From the NCBI RefSeq assembly GCF_000272005.1, contig NZ_AKKU01000003.1, positions 1 through 64,000 on the forward strand: a stretch of DNA of 64,000 nt, given 5' to 3'. A program made the position numbers and the translations under genes. Positions 17,957 to 25,842 of this stretch are shown piece by piece; position 1 is the stretch's first letter, and every line of letters begins with the position of its first letter. The stretch is from Alishewanella agri BL06 (GTDB lineage: Bacteria > Pseudomonadota > Gammaproteobacteria > Enterobacterales > Alteromonadaceae). A model generated the notes under the pieces. It made no database searches and was not told where the DNA came from. It saw only the letters and a program-made list of their open reading frames with translations.

Positions 17957-19074
17957 CAGTTGCTTGCTGCCCGTAAGCGTAACAATTGTCCGTCAGCCTG
18001 GTCGGTTAACAGATAGACGGCACCATCCGGTCCCTGACGCACGTCACGGATCCGCTGGCCGATCATAATCCGCTCTTCATGGCTGACTTTCTCGCCATCC
18101 AGCTCTAACCGCACTAACTGACCGAAGCGTAACGAACCCACCAGCAGATTGTTTTGCCAACCCGGGATCGCATCGTCGAGGTAGAAGGTCATGCCACTGG
18201 GTGCAATGGACGGCACCCAGTAGTGCAGCGGCTGTTCCATACCCTCTTTAGCAGTTTGACCAATTTTGCCACCGCCATATTCTTCACCATAGGTGATGGT
18301 AGGCCAACCGTAATTGCGGGTAGCGCGGGTGATATTAATTTCATCACCGCCCTGAGGCCCATGCTCATGCGTCCAGAGCTCTTTGCTAACCGGATGCAGC
18401 GCCGCACCTTGAATATTACGATGGCCGTAGGACCAGATATCGTCCAGTACCTTATCATCTTTTACATAAGGATTGTCTGCCGGCACACTACCGTCCAGGT
18501 TTAAACGTACGACTTTACCGTGGTGGTTATCGAAGGTTTGCGCGTCCTGACGGCGTTGGCCACGGTCGCCCAGCGTAACAAACAGATGACGATCGTCTGT
18601 TATCACCAGCCGGCCCCCAAAGTGGTGACGACTTTGAAATTTCGGCGCCGCGCTGAAAATCACCGTGACATCCGTCAGCGTATTGTCGCGCAGCGTAGCC
18701 CGGGCCACAGCGGTGCTGCTGCCGCCAGCGGCTGGCTCGTTATAGCTGATAAAAATTTGTTGGTTTTGCGCAAAGTCCGGATGTAATAACACATCCAGTA
18801 AACCGCCCTGGCCGGCAACTTCAACTGCCGGCAAACCGGTTAACGGCTCACTGAGGCTGCCATCCTGATTGATATAGCGAATGCGTCCCGGACGTTCCGT
18901 CACCAGCATGCGGCCGTCAGGTAAAAATGCCAGGCCCCACGGATGCTCTAAGCCAGACGCAACTTTATCCAGCGTTAATTTGGCTTTTTCAGTATTGATA
19001 TCCTGGGCGCTGGCACTGCTTAACGCCAGTGATAGCGTAGCGGCGAGTAACGAGAATGAGAGAGATTTTTTCAT
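17956..19074 (-). CDS. PQQ-dependent aldose sugar dehydrogenase (YliI/Asd-like)
   Basis: A 372-residue soluble periplasmic enzyme of the six-bladed glucose/sorbosone dehydrogenase family. Start ATG 19074 has GGAG seven bases upstream; residues 1-23 are a Sec signal (SSASAQ). Motifs: GLEHPWGLAFLPDGRMLVTERPG-type N-terminal blade, the catalytic base His in SRHHFGGRL, HRNIQGAALHP, and EHGPQGGDEIN near the PQQ and calcium sites. It oxidises aldoses using PQQ. No PQQ biosynthesis genes are in the window, so the cofactor may be scavenged through the neighbouring receptor. Confidence 0.92.
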   Translation of the reverse strand: MKKSLSFSLLAATLSLALSSASAQDINTEKAKLTLDKVASGLEHPWGLAFLPDGRMLVTERPGRIRYINQDGSLSEPLTGLPAVEVAGQGGLLDVLLHPDFAQNQQIFISYNEPAAGGSSTAVARATLRDNTLTDVTVIFSAAPKFQSRHHFGGRLVITDDRHLFVTLGDRGQRRQDAQTFDNHHGKVVRLNLDGSVPADNPYVKDDKVLDDIWSYGHRNIQGAALHPVSKELWTHEHGPQGGDEINITRATRNYGWPTITYGEEYGGGKIGQTAKEGMEQPLHYWVPSIAPSGMTFYLDDAIPGWQNNLLVGSLRFGQLVRLELDGEKVSHEERIMIGQRIRDVRQGPDGAVYLLTDQADGQLLRLRAASN

Positions 19075-19200
19075 ATTCAGCTCCTGTGACTGAAGGCTCA
19101 GTGCAGCTGTGCGCTGCGACCTTAATTGGCGTTTCGATGGTAGCAATCCGGCAGGCGTTCGCCAGTATTTTCAGGTAAAATGCCTGCCGAATCAGCTGAA

Positions 19201-19308
19201 TCAGCTCTGTAAATAGTCCAGAACGACCTGATGATGGTTGCTGGTTTTGAAGTTATCAAACACTTTGGCAATTCGACCGTCGGATTCGATTAAAAAGCTA
19301 ATGCGGTG
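19201..19308 (-). pseudogene. bcp: 3' fragment of host bcp (thiol peroxidase), cut by the island
   Basis: The last 35 or so codons of a Bcp/PrxQ peroxiredoxin: RISFLIESDGRIAKVFDNF to DYLQS, with a stop at 19201. The homology begins at the His codon at 19306-19308; the bases above it encode unrelated sequence. The matching 5' part, ending EYDGLH, is at 45112-45474. Joining the two gives a normal-length (about 156-residue) Bcp, so one gene has been split by the intervening 25.8 kb. The bcp fragment lies between the sugar dehydrogenase gene and the island. Confidence 0.92.
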
Positions 19309-19393
19309 CTGGTTTATGCTCCATAAAGAGTGCACATAACGGCATTTTATTGGCGATTCGGTGCAATTTCTAAAGTGTGCATAAATCATCTTG

Positions 19394-19428
19394 CACTCTC
19401 ATCACAATCGGCTGCAACGGTGAGAGTG
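19394..19428. repeat. Inverted repeat near the island's left end
   Basis: CACTCTCA (19394-19401) is repeated inverted as TGAGAGTG (19421-19428) with a 19-base spacer, between the bcp fragment and the element's own bcp. It has no T-tract, so it may be part of the recombination end, not a terminator. Confidence 0.5.
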
Positions 19429-19456
19429 TTTGACTGCCTTGTCAACTGCTAGTAAC

Positions 19457-19930
19457 TCAGCCTGCTATCGACTTACCTTTAAGATAATCTAAAATCACTT
19501 CGTGATGATCTTTGGTTTTGAATTTATCAAATATGTGTTCTATTACTCCTTCTTCACTCACTAAAAAAGAAGTTCTTACGACACCCATACTCTCACGCCC
19601 CATAAATTTCTTTAGTTGCCAAACACCATATAATTCGCAAACGGCATGGTCTTCATCAGCGAGTAGGTTGAAGTTAAGTTCCTGTTTCTTAGTAAAATTT
19701 GCAAGAGCCTTTGGTGTGTCTGGGCTGATACCCAGAATAACCACATTTAATTCATTCAACTCTGATTTAACGTCACGAAGGCCACAGGCCTGCACTGTGC
19801 AGCCAGGGGTTGATGCCCGAGGATAAAAGTATACCAAAACCTTTTTCCCTTTGAATGATGACAGTGTCACTGATTCATCATTTTGGTTTCGTAGGGTAAA
19901 GTTCGGTGCATTCTGTCCAATTTCAATCAT
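19457..19930 (-). CDS. bcp: Element-borne Bcp/PrxQ thioredoxin-dependent peroxidase
   Basis: A complete 157-residue peroxiredoxin. The peroxidatic cysteine is in PRASTPGCTVQACGLRD (about residues 35-51), with the resolving cysteine five residues later, as in PrxQ enzymes that reduce H2O2 and organic hydroperoxides. It is clearly divergent from the broken host copy (for example NFTLRNQNDES versus DFTLLDQQQQP) and is AT-rich like its island neighbours, so it came with the element. It lies in the same orientation as the host gene and 150 bases from the junction, and would replace the lost function. Confidence 0.93.
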   Translation of the reverse strand: MIEIGQNAPNFTLRNQNDESVTLSSFKGKKVLVYFYPRASTPGCTVQACGLRDVKSELNELNVVILGISPDTPKALANFTKKQELNFNLLADEDHAVCELYGVWQLKKFMGRESMGVVRTSFLVSEEGVIEHIFDKFKTKDHHEVILDYLKGKSIAG

Positions 19931-20242
19931 GCTGGGTTACTCTCAGATTTATAGGATTACTTGAATTAGTCTACCTGCAACTATACGGAAGGATCTACCC
20001 TTCAGATTTTTCGGGAGTCAAAAAGTCGAAAGTATTTGGTAATAGTCTGTTGATTATGTATTTAATTCTAATGAGTTACGAGTGAGTGTTAGAAACGTAC
20101 TGCAAATTGGAGCTAACGAAGCAAGGTAGGCTGGAGATGAAATTTAGAAATCAGGAAAGCGCGATGGGTAGTTATTTATGGTTTCATAATCAACGTGCAC
20201 CAATGCGTTCCATCTAGCCACTAAAACGCATCCATTGGCAGT
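19931..20242. other. AT-rich intergenic region in the island
   Basis: About 310 bases between the start of the element's bcp and the stop of the Myb-like gene. It must contain the bcp promoter (minus strand). I see no gene, hairpin or repeat that I can support. Confidence 0.4.
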
Positions 20243-20698
20243 TTACCTCCAATCAACCAGTTCTCTTACAGGCACATCATACATATCCTCAGTGAGCAGT
20301 TTGTGAAGGGTTTCATCATCGAAATACTTAACCAGTCGAATGGCTACACTTTTGGGATGTCGTTTCAGCTCATCAGCTATCTGCCTGCATGTATAAGCCA
20401 GATTAATCATGTCATACAGTATATCGTCATCTTCGTTAGACCAGGTCTTGCCAAAGTTTTCGGATAAATCAAGCTCCCCTGTGAGGTAACGGTGATAGAA
20501 ATCTTTAAGCTCACCCATATACATTTCCGAAACCACACCTTCCGACGAGATCTTTTGGTAGCGACCGGACCGTGGCCAGAGGTACCACTTTAGATCGTTG
20601 CAATAGAGTAAGTATTTATATTTATTGATTTTTTTGAATGAAAGCCCTGGGTGGTTCAGTATTTTTTCAAGGTACTTTTGTGTGTTTTTGCTCCACAT
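20243..20698 (-). CDS. Small protein with Myb/SANT-like helix-turn-helix
   Basis: A 151-residue protein of no recognised family. The C-terminal part (about residues 85-130) reads W-S-x-E-D-D-x-I-L-Y then T-C-R-Q-I-A-D-E-L-K-R-H-P-K-S-V-A-I-R-L, the pattern of Myb/SANT-type HTH domains (tryptophan, acidic run, IAxxLxR, final helix xAIxxRL). It may bind DNA. The N-terminal part is aromatic and basic (KYKYLLYCNDLKWYLWPRS). It is divergent from the XRE gene with a 120-base intergenic region, suggesting an opposed regulator pair near the element's end. Confidence 0.65.
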   Translation of the reverse strand: MWSKNTQKYLEKILNHPGLSFKKINKYKYLLYCNDLKWYLWPRSGRYQKISSEGVVSEMYMGELKDFYHRYLTGELDLSENFGKTWSNEDDDILYDMINLAYTCRQIADELKRHPKSVAIRLVKYFDDETLHKLLTEDMYDVPVRELVDWR

Positions 20699-20819
20699 AC
20701 ACTTATCTCATTTTTCAATGATAGGTTAAGAGTAGAGCAAAATATCAATAATGAGCGATATATACCGTGGTGATATAATCAATGATTGGTGATAGTTCTG
20801 TCTTTTGAACAGAGCAATC

Positions 20820-21035
20820 ATGAAAGATCCACGTCTAGTCGCTTTTGGCGAGCGAGTTCGTAAGCTAAGAAAAGAGAAGGGGTTATCACAAGAAGCCTTG
20901 GCAGACCTTGCCGGTATAGAGCGAAGCTACATGGGACATATTGAACGCGGTGATCAAAATATTACGTTAATCAAGATATTCCAGATTGCTGAAGCATTGG
21001 AAATGTCGCCAGGTTATCTAATTGATAATGAATAA
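20820..21035 (+). CDS. XRE-family HTH transcriptional regulator
   Basis: A 71-residue single-domain Cro/C1-type HTH protein: FGERVRKLRKEKGLSQEALADLAGIERSYMGHIERG covers helices 1 to 4 (about residues 8-45). Start ATG 20820 is preceded by a weak AGAG; the frame extends five codons further to a TTG. Regulators of this size control restriction-modification or mobile-element genes. An xre gene is, as I recall, a usual component of elements with the intA-tfp-intB-cfp quartet. The upstream 20740-20800 region has several ATAT-rich half-sites that could be its operator. Confidence 0.9.
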   Translation: MKDPRLVAFGERVRKLRKEKGLSQEALADLAGIERSYMGHIERGDQNITLIKIFQIAEALEMSPGYLIDNE

Positions 21036-21447
21036 TAATTTTTTGATTATTCAGTTTTATTGAATCGCCACTAGTAATCTACATACTTCCCAGCCGTTCT
21101 TGGTGACGGTTTCAAACTCTACTGGTGATAGCAAAACGACACGCCAATTTACCACCCATATTACTTGCTGCTTACCACCAGTTTCAGCAATCATCCCGTT
21201 AATTGGTAGTCAAATATGAGCGAAAAACAGACTACCACCGCAACACGGCGCGTACAAAACTTGGCTAAAGTTAGCTGCGAAGGAGGCAAAGCCAGACTTT
21301 ATGCGGCTCATCATAATTACCTTCTAATGTGCTAGACAACTCGATAAAAAACGTAAGGCACTGTATATTAAATCATGCTGGTTGCGAATACAGTGTTTTA
21401 TCAGTATGATATTTGAGCAACATTTCACAGGTTAAGAGGTAATATAT
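21036..21447. other. Non-coding island region
   Basis: About 410 bases without a supported gene. On the minus strand, 21066-21185 reads as an open but start-less fragment including LLSPVEFETVTKNGWEV, possibly the decayed end of a gene. GAGCGAAAAACAG at 21218 resembles the GAAAAGC repeats at other module joints. The end carries a promoter for the small gene at 21448 (TTGAGC/TATGAT-like bases 21390-21420). Confidence 0.35.
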
Positions 21448-21567
21448 ATGAGTATAAAACCAGGCCCTAAACCTAAAAAAAATGATGGGACTTTAGATAG
21501 AAGGCGTCGTGTAACGCCAGAAAACCAACCTAAATATCCGCCTCTAAAACCTCATGATCACACATAA
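21448..21567 (+). CDS. 39-residue small basic proline-rich protein
   Basis: An ORF below usual cut-offs: ATG at 21448 has AAGAGGT eight bases upstream, and the stop at 21565-21567 is followed after 12 bases by a strong terminator. The product starts MSIKPGPKPKK, continues with a DRRRR patch and ends LKPHDHT. The combination of RBS, codon content and terminator supports a real gene. The family is unknown; the basic, disordered look suggests nucleic-acid or protein binding. Confidence 0.6.
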   Translation: MSIKPGPKPKKNDGTLDRRRRVTPENQPKYPPLKPHDHT

Positions 21568-21579
21568 AAATCGTTCGTG

Positions 21580-21604
21580 AAAAGGCTCTATTGCAGAGCC
21601 TTTT
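21580..21604 (+). terminator. Rho-independent terminator after the 39-residue gene
   Basis: AAAAGGCTC (21580-21588) pairs with GAGCCTTTT (21596-21604) around a seven-base loop, with T's at the 3' side. Confidence 0.85.
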
Positions 21605-21688
21605 CATTATAAATGCCCACGTTTTGATAAACGTTGATACTTAGCCTTTTGTTTAAGGGGGAAATTTAAACAAAATTAAACGGCATTT

Positions 21689-21811
21689 TTCTGCATTGGC
21701 ACAGAGCTGCTAACCGAGGCTGACTATTAGCCAAGTGGAAAGTTCCAGGCAACAAGTGATGCAATAGATTTGCAACGGGTGATAAGAAGTAGTTGGAATA
21801 GACTGGTAAAT
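21689..21811. repeat. Dispersed repeat copy upstream of the Argonaute module
   Basis: Two segments match the region before the Gabija module: 21689-21708 (TTCTGCATTGGCACAGAG-like, against 33343-33362) and a gap-free 52-base block at 21760-21811 matching 33402-33453 at roughly three bases in four, centred on GATTTGCAAC. Confidence 0.7.
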
Positions 21812-21883
21812 GAAATGTAATTAATGGAATATCCTTCGGGGATGCTCAAGGCTTTAAGTGTTATGTAAAGGAAATCTGAAACT

Positions 21884-23290
21884 TTGGAAACCATCAATGT
21901 TGAAAATGAACTGAGAGAAGTGGTTAGCAGAATCACTTGCCAAGTCAATCTTGCAACAAAGCAAGGTAGGTTGGACGTAAACCTTTCGCTAGAAGATGCT
22001 TTAATACCTGTATTAAAAGAGGTGTTTAGCCTTGCCAGACTGGTCAACCTTAATGCAAAGCAAAAGAACTTTCCCGGAATAGACTTGGGTGATGAACATG
22101 ATCGTGTGGCCTTTCAAGTTACTTCAACATCTGGGTTAGACAAGGTTAAGAAGACTTTAAACGTATTTATTGAGCATGGATTTGAGAGCAATTTCGATGA
22201 GCTGTTTATTCTCATCCTCAGTGAAAAGCAAAAATCCTATTCCCAAGAAGCTATCGATAAAATAGTTCAGGGCAAGTTCGAGTTCGACGCTAAGCGTCAA
22301 ATCATCGATTTGTCAGATATCCTGGCCAAAACAACGTCCTTAAGGTTGCCAGCCCAAAAAAGAGTTCTACATGAGTTCAAGTTAATACTTGGTGATATAG
22401 ATGGCTATCTCCAATATACGGACGTTAAAGAGCCTGAACAAAAAACACTCACCACCAATCTTGCAAAAATAACATTTCCTGACGAAGTTTTTATTGCGGA
22501 AGTTAGCATTGATTTTGAAGAAACTTTAAAAAGAGCAAGGCAGGAATTAGCTTTTAAGAAGCGCCGTTATAACAAAAAAACATTAGTTCGATTGGCAATG
22601 GTCTTGAATGGTGCCATGTCAGACGGTTGGACTTTTCATGAAGGAAAGCTATTTTCGTTTGTGAATCCAGAGTTCGATAACTCATTAAGGCAGCTTATTG
22701 ATATTGACACTATCGAACCGATTCAAACAAGCGAACTCTTGGAGTCGGAGTTTGAGGAATATCGAAACATTGTAAAGGAATTAATAAAAAACTCTTTCAA
22801 AGGTGAGCTTGCAGATTTAAGTATAGGCTTTAACTCTTTAGAAAATTGCTTCTACTTTTTACCAGAGCGTGAAGATGACGAAGCTAGGAAAATTGAGTGG
22901 ATCGGAAAAAAGAAAGCAATTAGAACGGTTTTCGAGAAAAAGATGAATTCGAGAAGCCCTGAGAAAGTTCTTTATTTTAAGCATATTAGCTTCACCTTGT
23001 CCTTCGTTAATATTGGTTGTGATTGGTATTGTTTAATTGTTCCCAGCTGGCTTTATACATACAATTGTTACAAAAAATCTTTAGGGCATGAAAAATTTCT
23101 GTCAAAGCAAAAGCGGTTAGATACTTCTGGGACGGTTCGAAATATAACGCGATTTATAGCCTACTTTCTAAGCACCGAACTTGATAAAAAGAACTCCGCT
23201 TTTCGGGTTTCACAATTAGAAATATTAGAGTGCGAATACCCTGATTTTGATGCCGAAGACGTAATAGAGGATGACTCTGATGAAAGTTAA
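21884..23290 (+). CDS. SMEK-APAZ protein, partner of short Argonaute
   Basis: A 468-residue protein. Residues 1-160 match the SMEK domain as I know it: VNLN at 54-57, PGIDLGD (64-70) and AFQVTST (76-82). Asp67 and Gln78 have the spacing of a restriction-endonuclease-like core, so a nuclease is possible. Residues 185-465 look like APAZ, the domain that docks effectors onto short Argonautes: FPDEVFIAEV, YNKKTLVRLAM, YFLP, KIEWIG, FKHISFTLSF, DWYCLIVPSWLYTYN and a late KRLDTSGTVRN. Start TTG 21884 has AAAGGA 11 bases upstream. The next gene overlaps it by 11 bases. SMEK as the effector on APAZ is unusual. Confidence 0.82.
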   Translation: METINVENELREVVSRITCQVNLATKQGRLDVNLSLEDALIPVLKEVFSLARLVNLNAKQKNFPGIDLGDEHDRVAFQVTSTSGLDKVKKTLNVFIEHGFESNFDELFILILSEKQKSYSQEAIDKIVQGKFEFDAKRQIIDLSDILAKTTSLRLPAQKRVLHEFKLILGDIDGYLQYTDVKEPEQKTLTTNLAKITFPDEVFIAEVSIDFEETLKRARQELAFKKRRYNKKTLVRLAMVLNGAMSDGWTFHEGKLFSFVNPEFDNSLRQLIDIDTIEPIQTSELLESEFEEYRNIVKELIKNSFKGELADLSIGFNSLENCFYFLPEREDDEARKIEWIGKKKAIRTVFEKKMNSRSPEKVLYFKHISFTLSFVNIGCDWYCLIVPSWLYTYNCYKKSLGHEKFLSKQKRLDTSGTVRNITRFIAYFLSTELDKKNSAFRVSQLEILECEYPDFDAEDVIEDDSDES

Positions 23291-24698
23291 AGTATTGGCA
23301 GAACCTAGTCTAGAGTTTGGGAAAGGTACTCATATATGCCCAAGAGTTGGAATTGAAAGGCTCGGGGTGTATGACAAAAAAGATGAATTCAGAAAATCAG
23401 AGTTAAGATTAGGAATTGTTGGACGAGGTGAAGGTGTTGATAAACTAGATGTCTGGCTGGAAAAGTGTCGAGGCGGGATACTTCCAAAAGAATCTAAACT
23501 TGCAAACTTATTTAAAGGCTTTGGTGGTTTTACTGATTCCCATGGTTTTCATTCGAAGCTACTTTCTTCACCTGCTTATACAAGGTCACTACAGAAATCC
23601 AGTTTGAATAAAATTAGATCAATAAATTCTAGGGAGGACAGAGTTAATGCTGCTGTTGAGCTATTTTATGATCAAATTAGATTTCTTACTGAGAACCGTG
23701 CTGTTGACGTAATAATTTGTGTTATTCCCGACGATTTATTTGAATCAATAACAAAAAACACCTCAAGAAATTCTGAAGATAATGACCAAATAGAAGTTTA
23801 CATGGAGCACAATTTCAGGAGGATGATAAAAGCAAAAACGATGCATTTAGGTGTGCCATTACAACTTGTCATTGAAAATACAATTGACGACACCAAAGCA
23901 CCGCTTGGTCAACAGGATGATGCAACTAAAGCATGGAATTTCAGTACTGCTTTGTACTACAAAGGAAATCGCACTGTCCCTTGGAGACTTGTCGAAAACA
24001 CCTATAAGCCGAGATCATGTTATGTGGGTATCGGCTTTTATAAAAGTAGGGATGGTGAAACCATTTCAACTAGTCTCGCACAAGTATTTGATGAGTTTGG
24101 TCATGGTGTCATTCTTAGAGGTAGCCCAGTCGCATTGGACAAAACGGATCGACGCCCTTACATGTCAAAAGAGCAAGCTTTCGAATTGTTAAGTAATGCA
24201 CTATCTGAATATGACAAAGCCTTAATGCAAATGCCTGCAAGAGTTGTAATTCATAAGTCAAGTCAATTTAGAGGTTGTGAAATCGAAGGGTTTAACAAAG
24301 CGCTCGATTCAAAATCGATTCGGTCTCGAGATTATGTATCTATTACCGAATCAGACATTAGGTTGTTTGGAGAAAATAATTACCCACCTAAACGAGGAAC
24401 ATTACTCCAACTCTCGGAATCAGAAGGGCTACTATACACACGAGGGTTTGTTGATTTTTATAAGACTTATCCAGGTATGTATATACCTAGTCCGCTCAGA
24501 ATAATTGCACACGAAAATGACTCATCTTTAGAGGAGCTCTGCGAAGAACTACTAGGCTTAACGAAAATGAATTGGAACAATACCCAACTAGATGGCCGCT
24601 TGCCAATTACAATTGAGTGTGCAAAGAAAGTAGGTGAGATCATGAAATACGTGGATGAAAATGAGAAACCACAAGTCAGCTATAGCTTTTATATGTAA
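23280..24698 (+). CDS. Short prokaryotic Argonaute (MID-PIWI)
   Basis: A 472-residue protein of the size of short pAgos, with no PAZ or N domain. MID-type features: VDVIICVIPDDL, then HNFRRMIKAKTMHLGVPLQ (guide 5'-end region). PIWI-type features: WNFSTALYYKGNRTVPWRL, CYVGIGFYKSRDG, PARVVIHKSSQFRGCEIEG and YTRGFVDFYKTYPGMYIPSP. The PIWI nuclease tetrad DEDx is not evident, as in all short pAgos, so this subunit senses invader DNA through a guide and the partner is the toxic effector. ATG 23280 is chosen over ATG 23271, since AGAGG (23266-23270) is nine bases before it. It overlaps the SMEK-APAZ stop by 11 bases. Confidence 0.92.
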   Translation: MKVKVLAEPSLEFGKGTHICPRVGIERLGVYDKKDEFRKSELRLGIVGRGEGVDKLDVWLEKCRGGILPKESKLANLFKGFGGFTDSHGFHSKLLSSPAYTRSLQKSSLNKIRSINSREDRVNAAVELFYDQIRFLTENRAVDVIICVIPDDLFESITKNTSRNSEDNDQIEVYMEHNFRRMIKAKTMHLGVPLQLVIENTIDDTKAPLGQQDDATKAWNFSTALYYKGNRTVPWRLVENTYKPRSCYVGIGFYKSRDGETISTSLAQVFDEFGHGVILRGSPVALDKTDRRPYMSKEQAFELLSNALSEYDKALMQMPARVVIHKSSQFRGCEIEGFNKALDSKSIRSRDYVSITESDIRLFGENNYPPKRGTLLQLSESEGLLYTRGFVDFYKTYPGMYIPSPLRIIAHENDSSLEELCEELLGLTKMNWNNTQLDGRLPITIECAKKVGEIMKYVDENEKPQVSYSFYM

Positions 24699-24718
24699 GG
24701 CGTACTAGCTCAAACAGT

Positions 24719-24761
24719 CACCAGTTTTACGCTGGTGTCTGTCTGATTTTATTTAAATCAG
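24719..24761 (+). terminator. Double hairpin after the Argonaute gene
   Basis: CACCAG/CTGGTG (24719-24724 with 24732-24737), then CTGATTT/AAATCAG (24743-24749 with 24755-24761) followed by ATTATTT. Together these are a plausible terminator for the SMEK-APAZ/Argonaute operon. Confidence 0.55.
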
Positions 24762-25019
24762 ATTATTTCCCTTATTTCCATCAATCAGCGCCTTCGGAAG
24801 TTTGAAGGGCAAAGAAAAATTAAGCGTATGTCCGCTATTGGCACGCAGACAATCTTCACTATGAGCGAAAAGCAGATCTAAAAGTGCCAGATTCTTGGAA
24901 AAGCTAAAAGTCCGCTTTGCTGCTGTTGCAGACATGACTGAAATCGCGCGTGTGTCTCTAAAAAGAACACTCATAGTTCGGCGGAAGCTATGCGGGGCTC
25001 CTGAGGGATCCCCACAAAT
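24762..25019. repeat. Module joint with dispersed repeats
   Basis: No gene is supported. TGTCCGCTATTGGCACGCAG (24829-24848) is a copy of the TTGGCAC repeat seen at 21689 and 33343, and a second, inverted copy-like segment (GTCCGCTTTGCTGC, 24909-24922) follows. This stretch separates the AT-rich Argonaute module from the higher-GC block that begins at about 25.0 kb. Confidence 0.5.
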
Positions 25020-25721
25020 TTGCACCCCATAGTACAACTTTCAGAGACTGAACAAAAAAATACGCAACTACTCACTTCTCACCAGCAAGACACGCTGAAA
25101 ATCACGGCCTTAACCGGCGATAATGCGCATCTTAAAAGCTTACTCAGCACGAAAGAGCAGCACATTGCTTCGTTGGAAGAAAAGCATCAACATGGCAGGA
25201 AAGCGTTAGAGCACTATCGTGATTCAGTACAGACGCAACGCGAACAAGAACTCCAGCGGCATGAACATCAGATCCAACAATTACAGGCTGAACTGAGAAT
25301 AAGTCAACAAACTATCAGTGTGAAACAGCAAGAATGTACTTCCCAGAAAGAGCAGACGCTACAGTTATCCGCAGAGCTTCACCAAGCCCGGCAGTCTGTC
25401 AAAATAGTTGAGCAACAGTTAGCTATGTTGCAGGACAACCGTCAACAGGTCGAGCAGCAACTTTACCGCAAAGACGTAGAGCTTGCGACGCTGCAAAAGG
25501 AGTTAGGCCAACTCCAAGAACAATGCGCTGCGGCGTTGGCTCAGGTGGCGGGTTTGCAGCAAAAAGAACAAGCCTGGCTGCAGGAAAGAGCCGCGTTATC
25601 CGCTTCGCTCAGTACCCAGCAGCAACTCTGGCAGACATTCTCTACCATCAACGCCATGTCGACGCCGACCCAATATATCAAAGGCGAAGACGTGATTGTG
25701 GTCGATGCTGATCTTGACTAA
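25020..25721 (+). pseudogene. KfrA-like coiled-coil protein, 5' end missing
   Basis: An open frame of 233 codons, almost all coiled coil rich in Gln/Glu/Leu, with KEQHIASLEEKHQHGRKALEHYR near its start and ending GEDVIVVDADLD. This resembles the C-terminal part of KfrA-type plasmid/ICE DNA-binding proteins, which normally have an N-terminal HTH domain of about 100 residues. That domain is absent: an in-frame stop lies at 25002 and only a TTG (25020) is available, with no RBS. I read it as a remnant truncated at the module joint, possibly from a plasmid. A short stand-alone coiled-coil gene is the alternative. Confidence 0.6.
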
Positions 25722-25761
25722 TCCCCCCAATCAATCCGGATCAACCAGAGGCGTTGCCCCC

Positions 25762-25818
25762 GGTTGCTACATTGAACTGAACCTGCTCCCATCTCATATT
25801 CAGTTCAATGTAGCAACC
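25762..25818. repeat. 20-bp perfect inverted repeat
   Basis: GGTTGCTACATTGAACTGAA (25762-25781) is perfectly inverted at 25799-25818 with a 17-base spacer. It lies 40 bases after the kfrA-like stop and before the chrC stop. There is no T-tract after it. It could be a terminator of both converging genes, a protein-binding palindrome, or the relic of a mobile-element end. Confidence 0.8.
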
Positions 25819-25842
25819 TGGTTAACACTGGCAGTGTGTTGT

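Noticed and set aside
21066-21185. Possible IS3-type transposase end (SPVEFE on the minus strand)
   Set aside because: A single six-residue resemblance without any DDE motif or inverted repeats; no insertion sequence can be supported.
24753-25037. 94-codon minus-strand frame after the Argonaute
   Set aside because: It reads through dispersed repeats (for example MSATAAKRTF, a typical translation of such repeats) and has no RBS.
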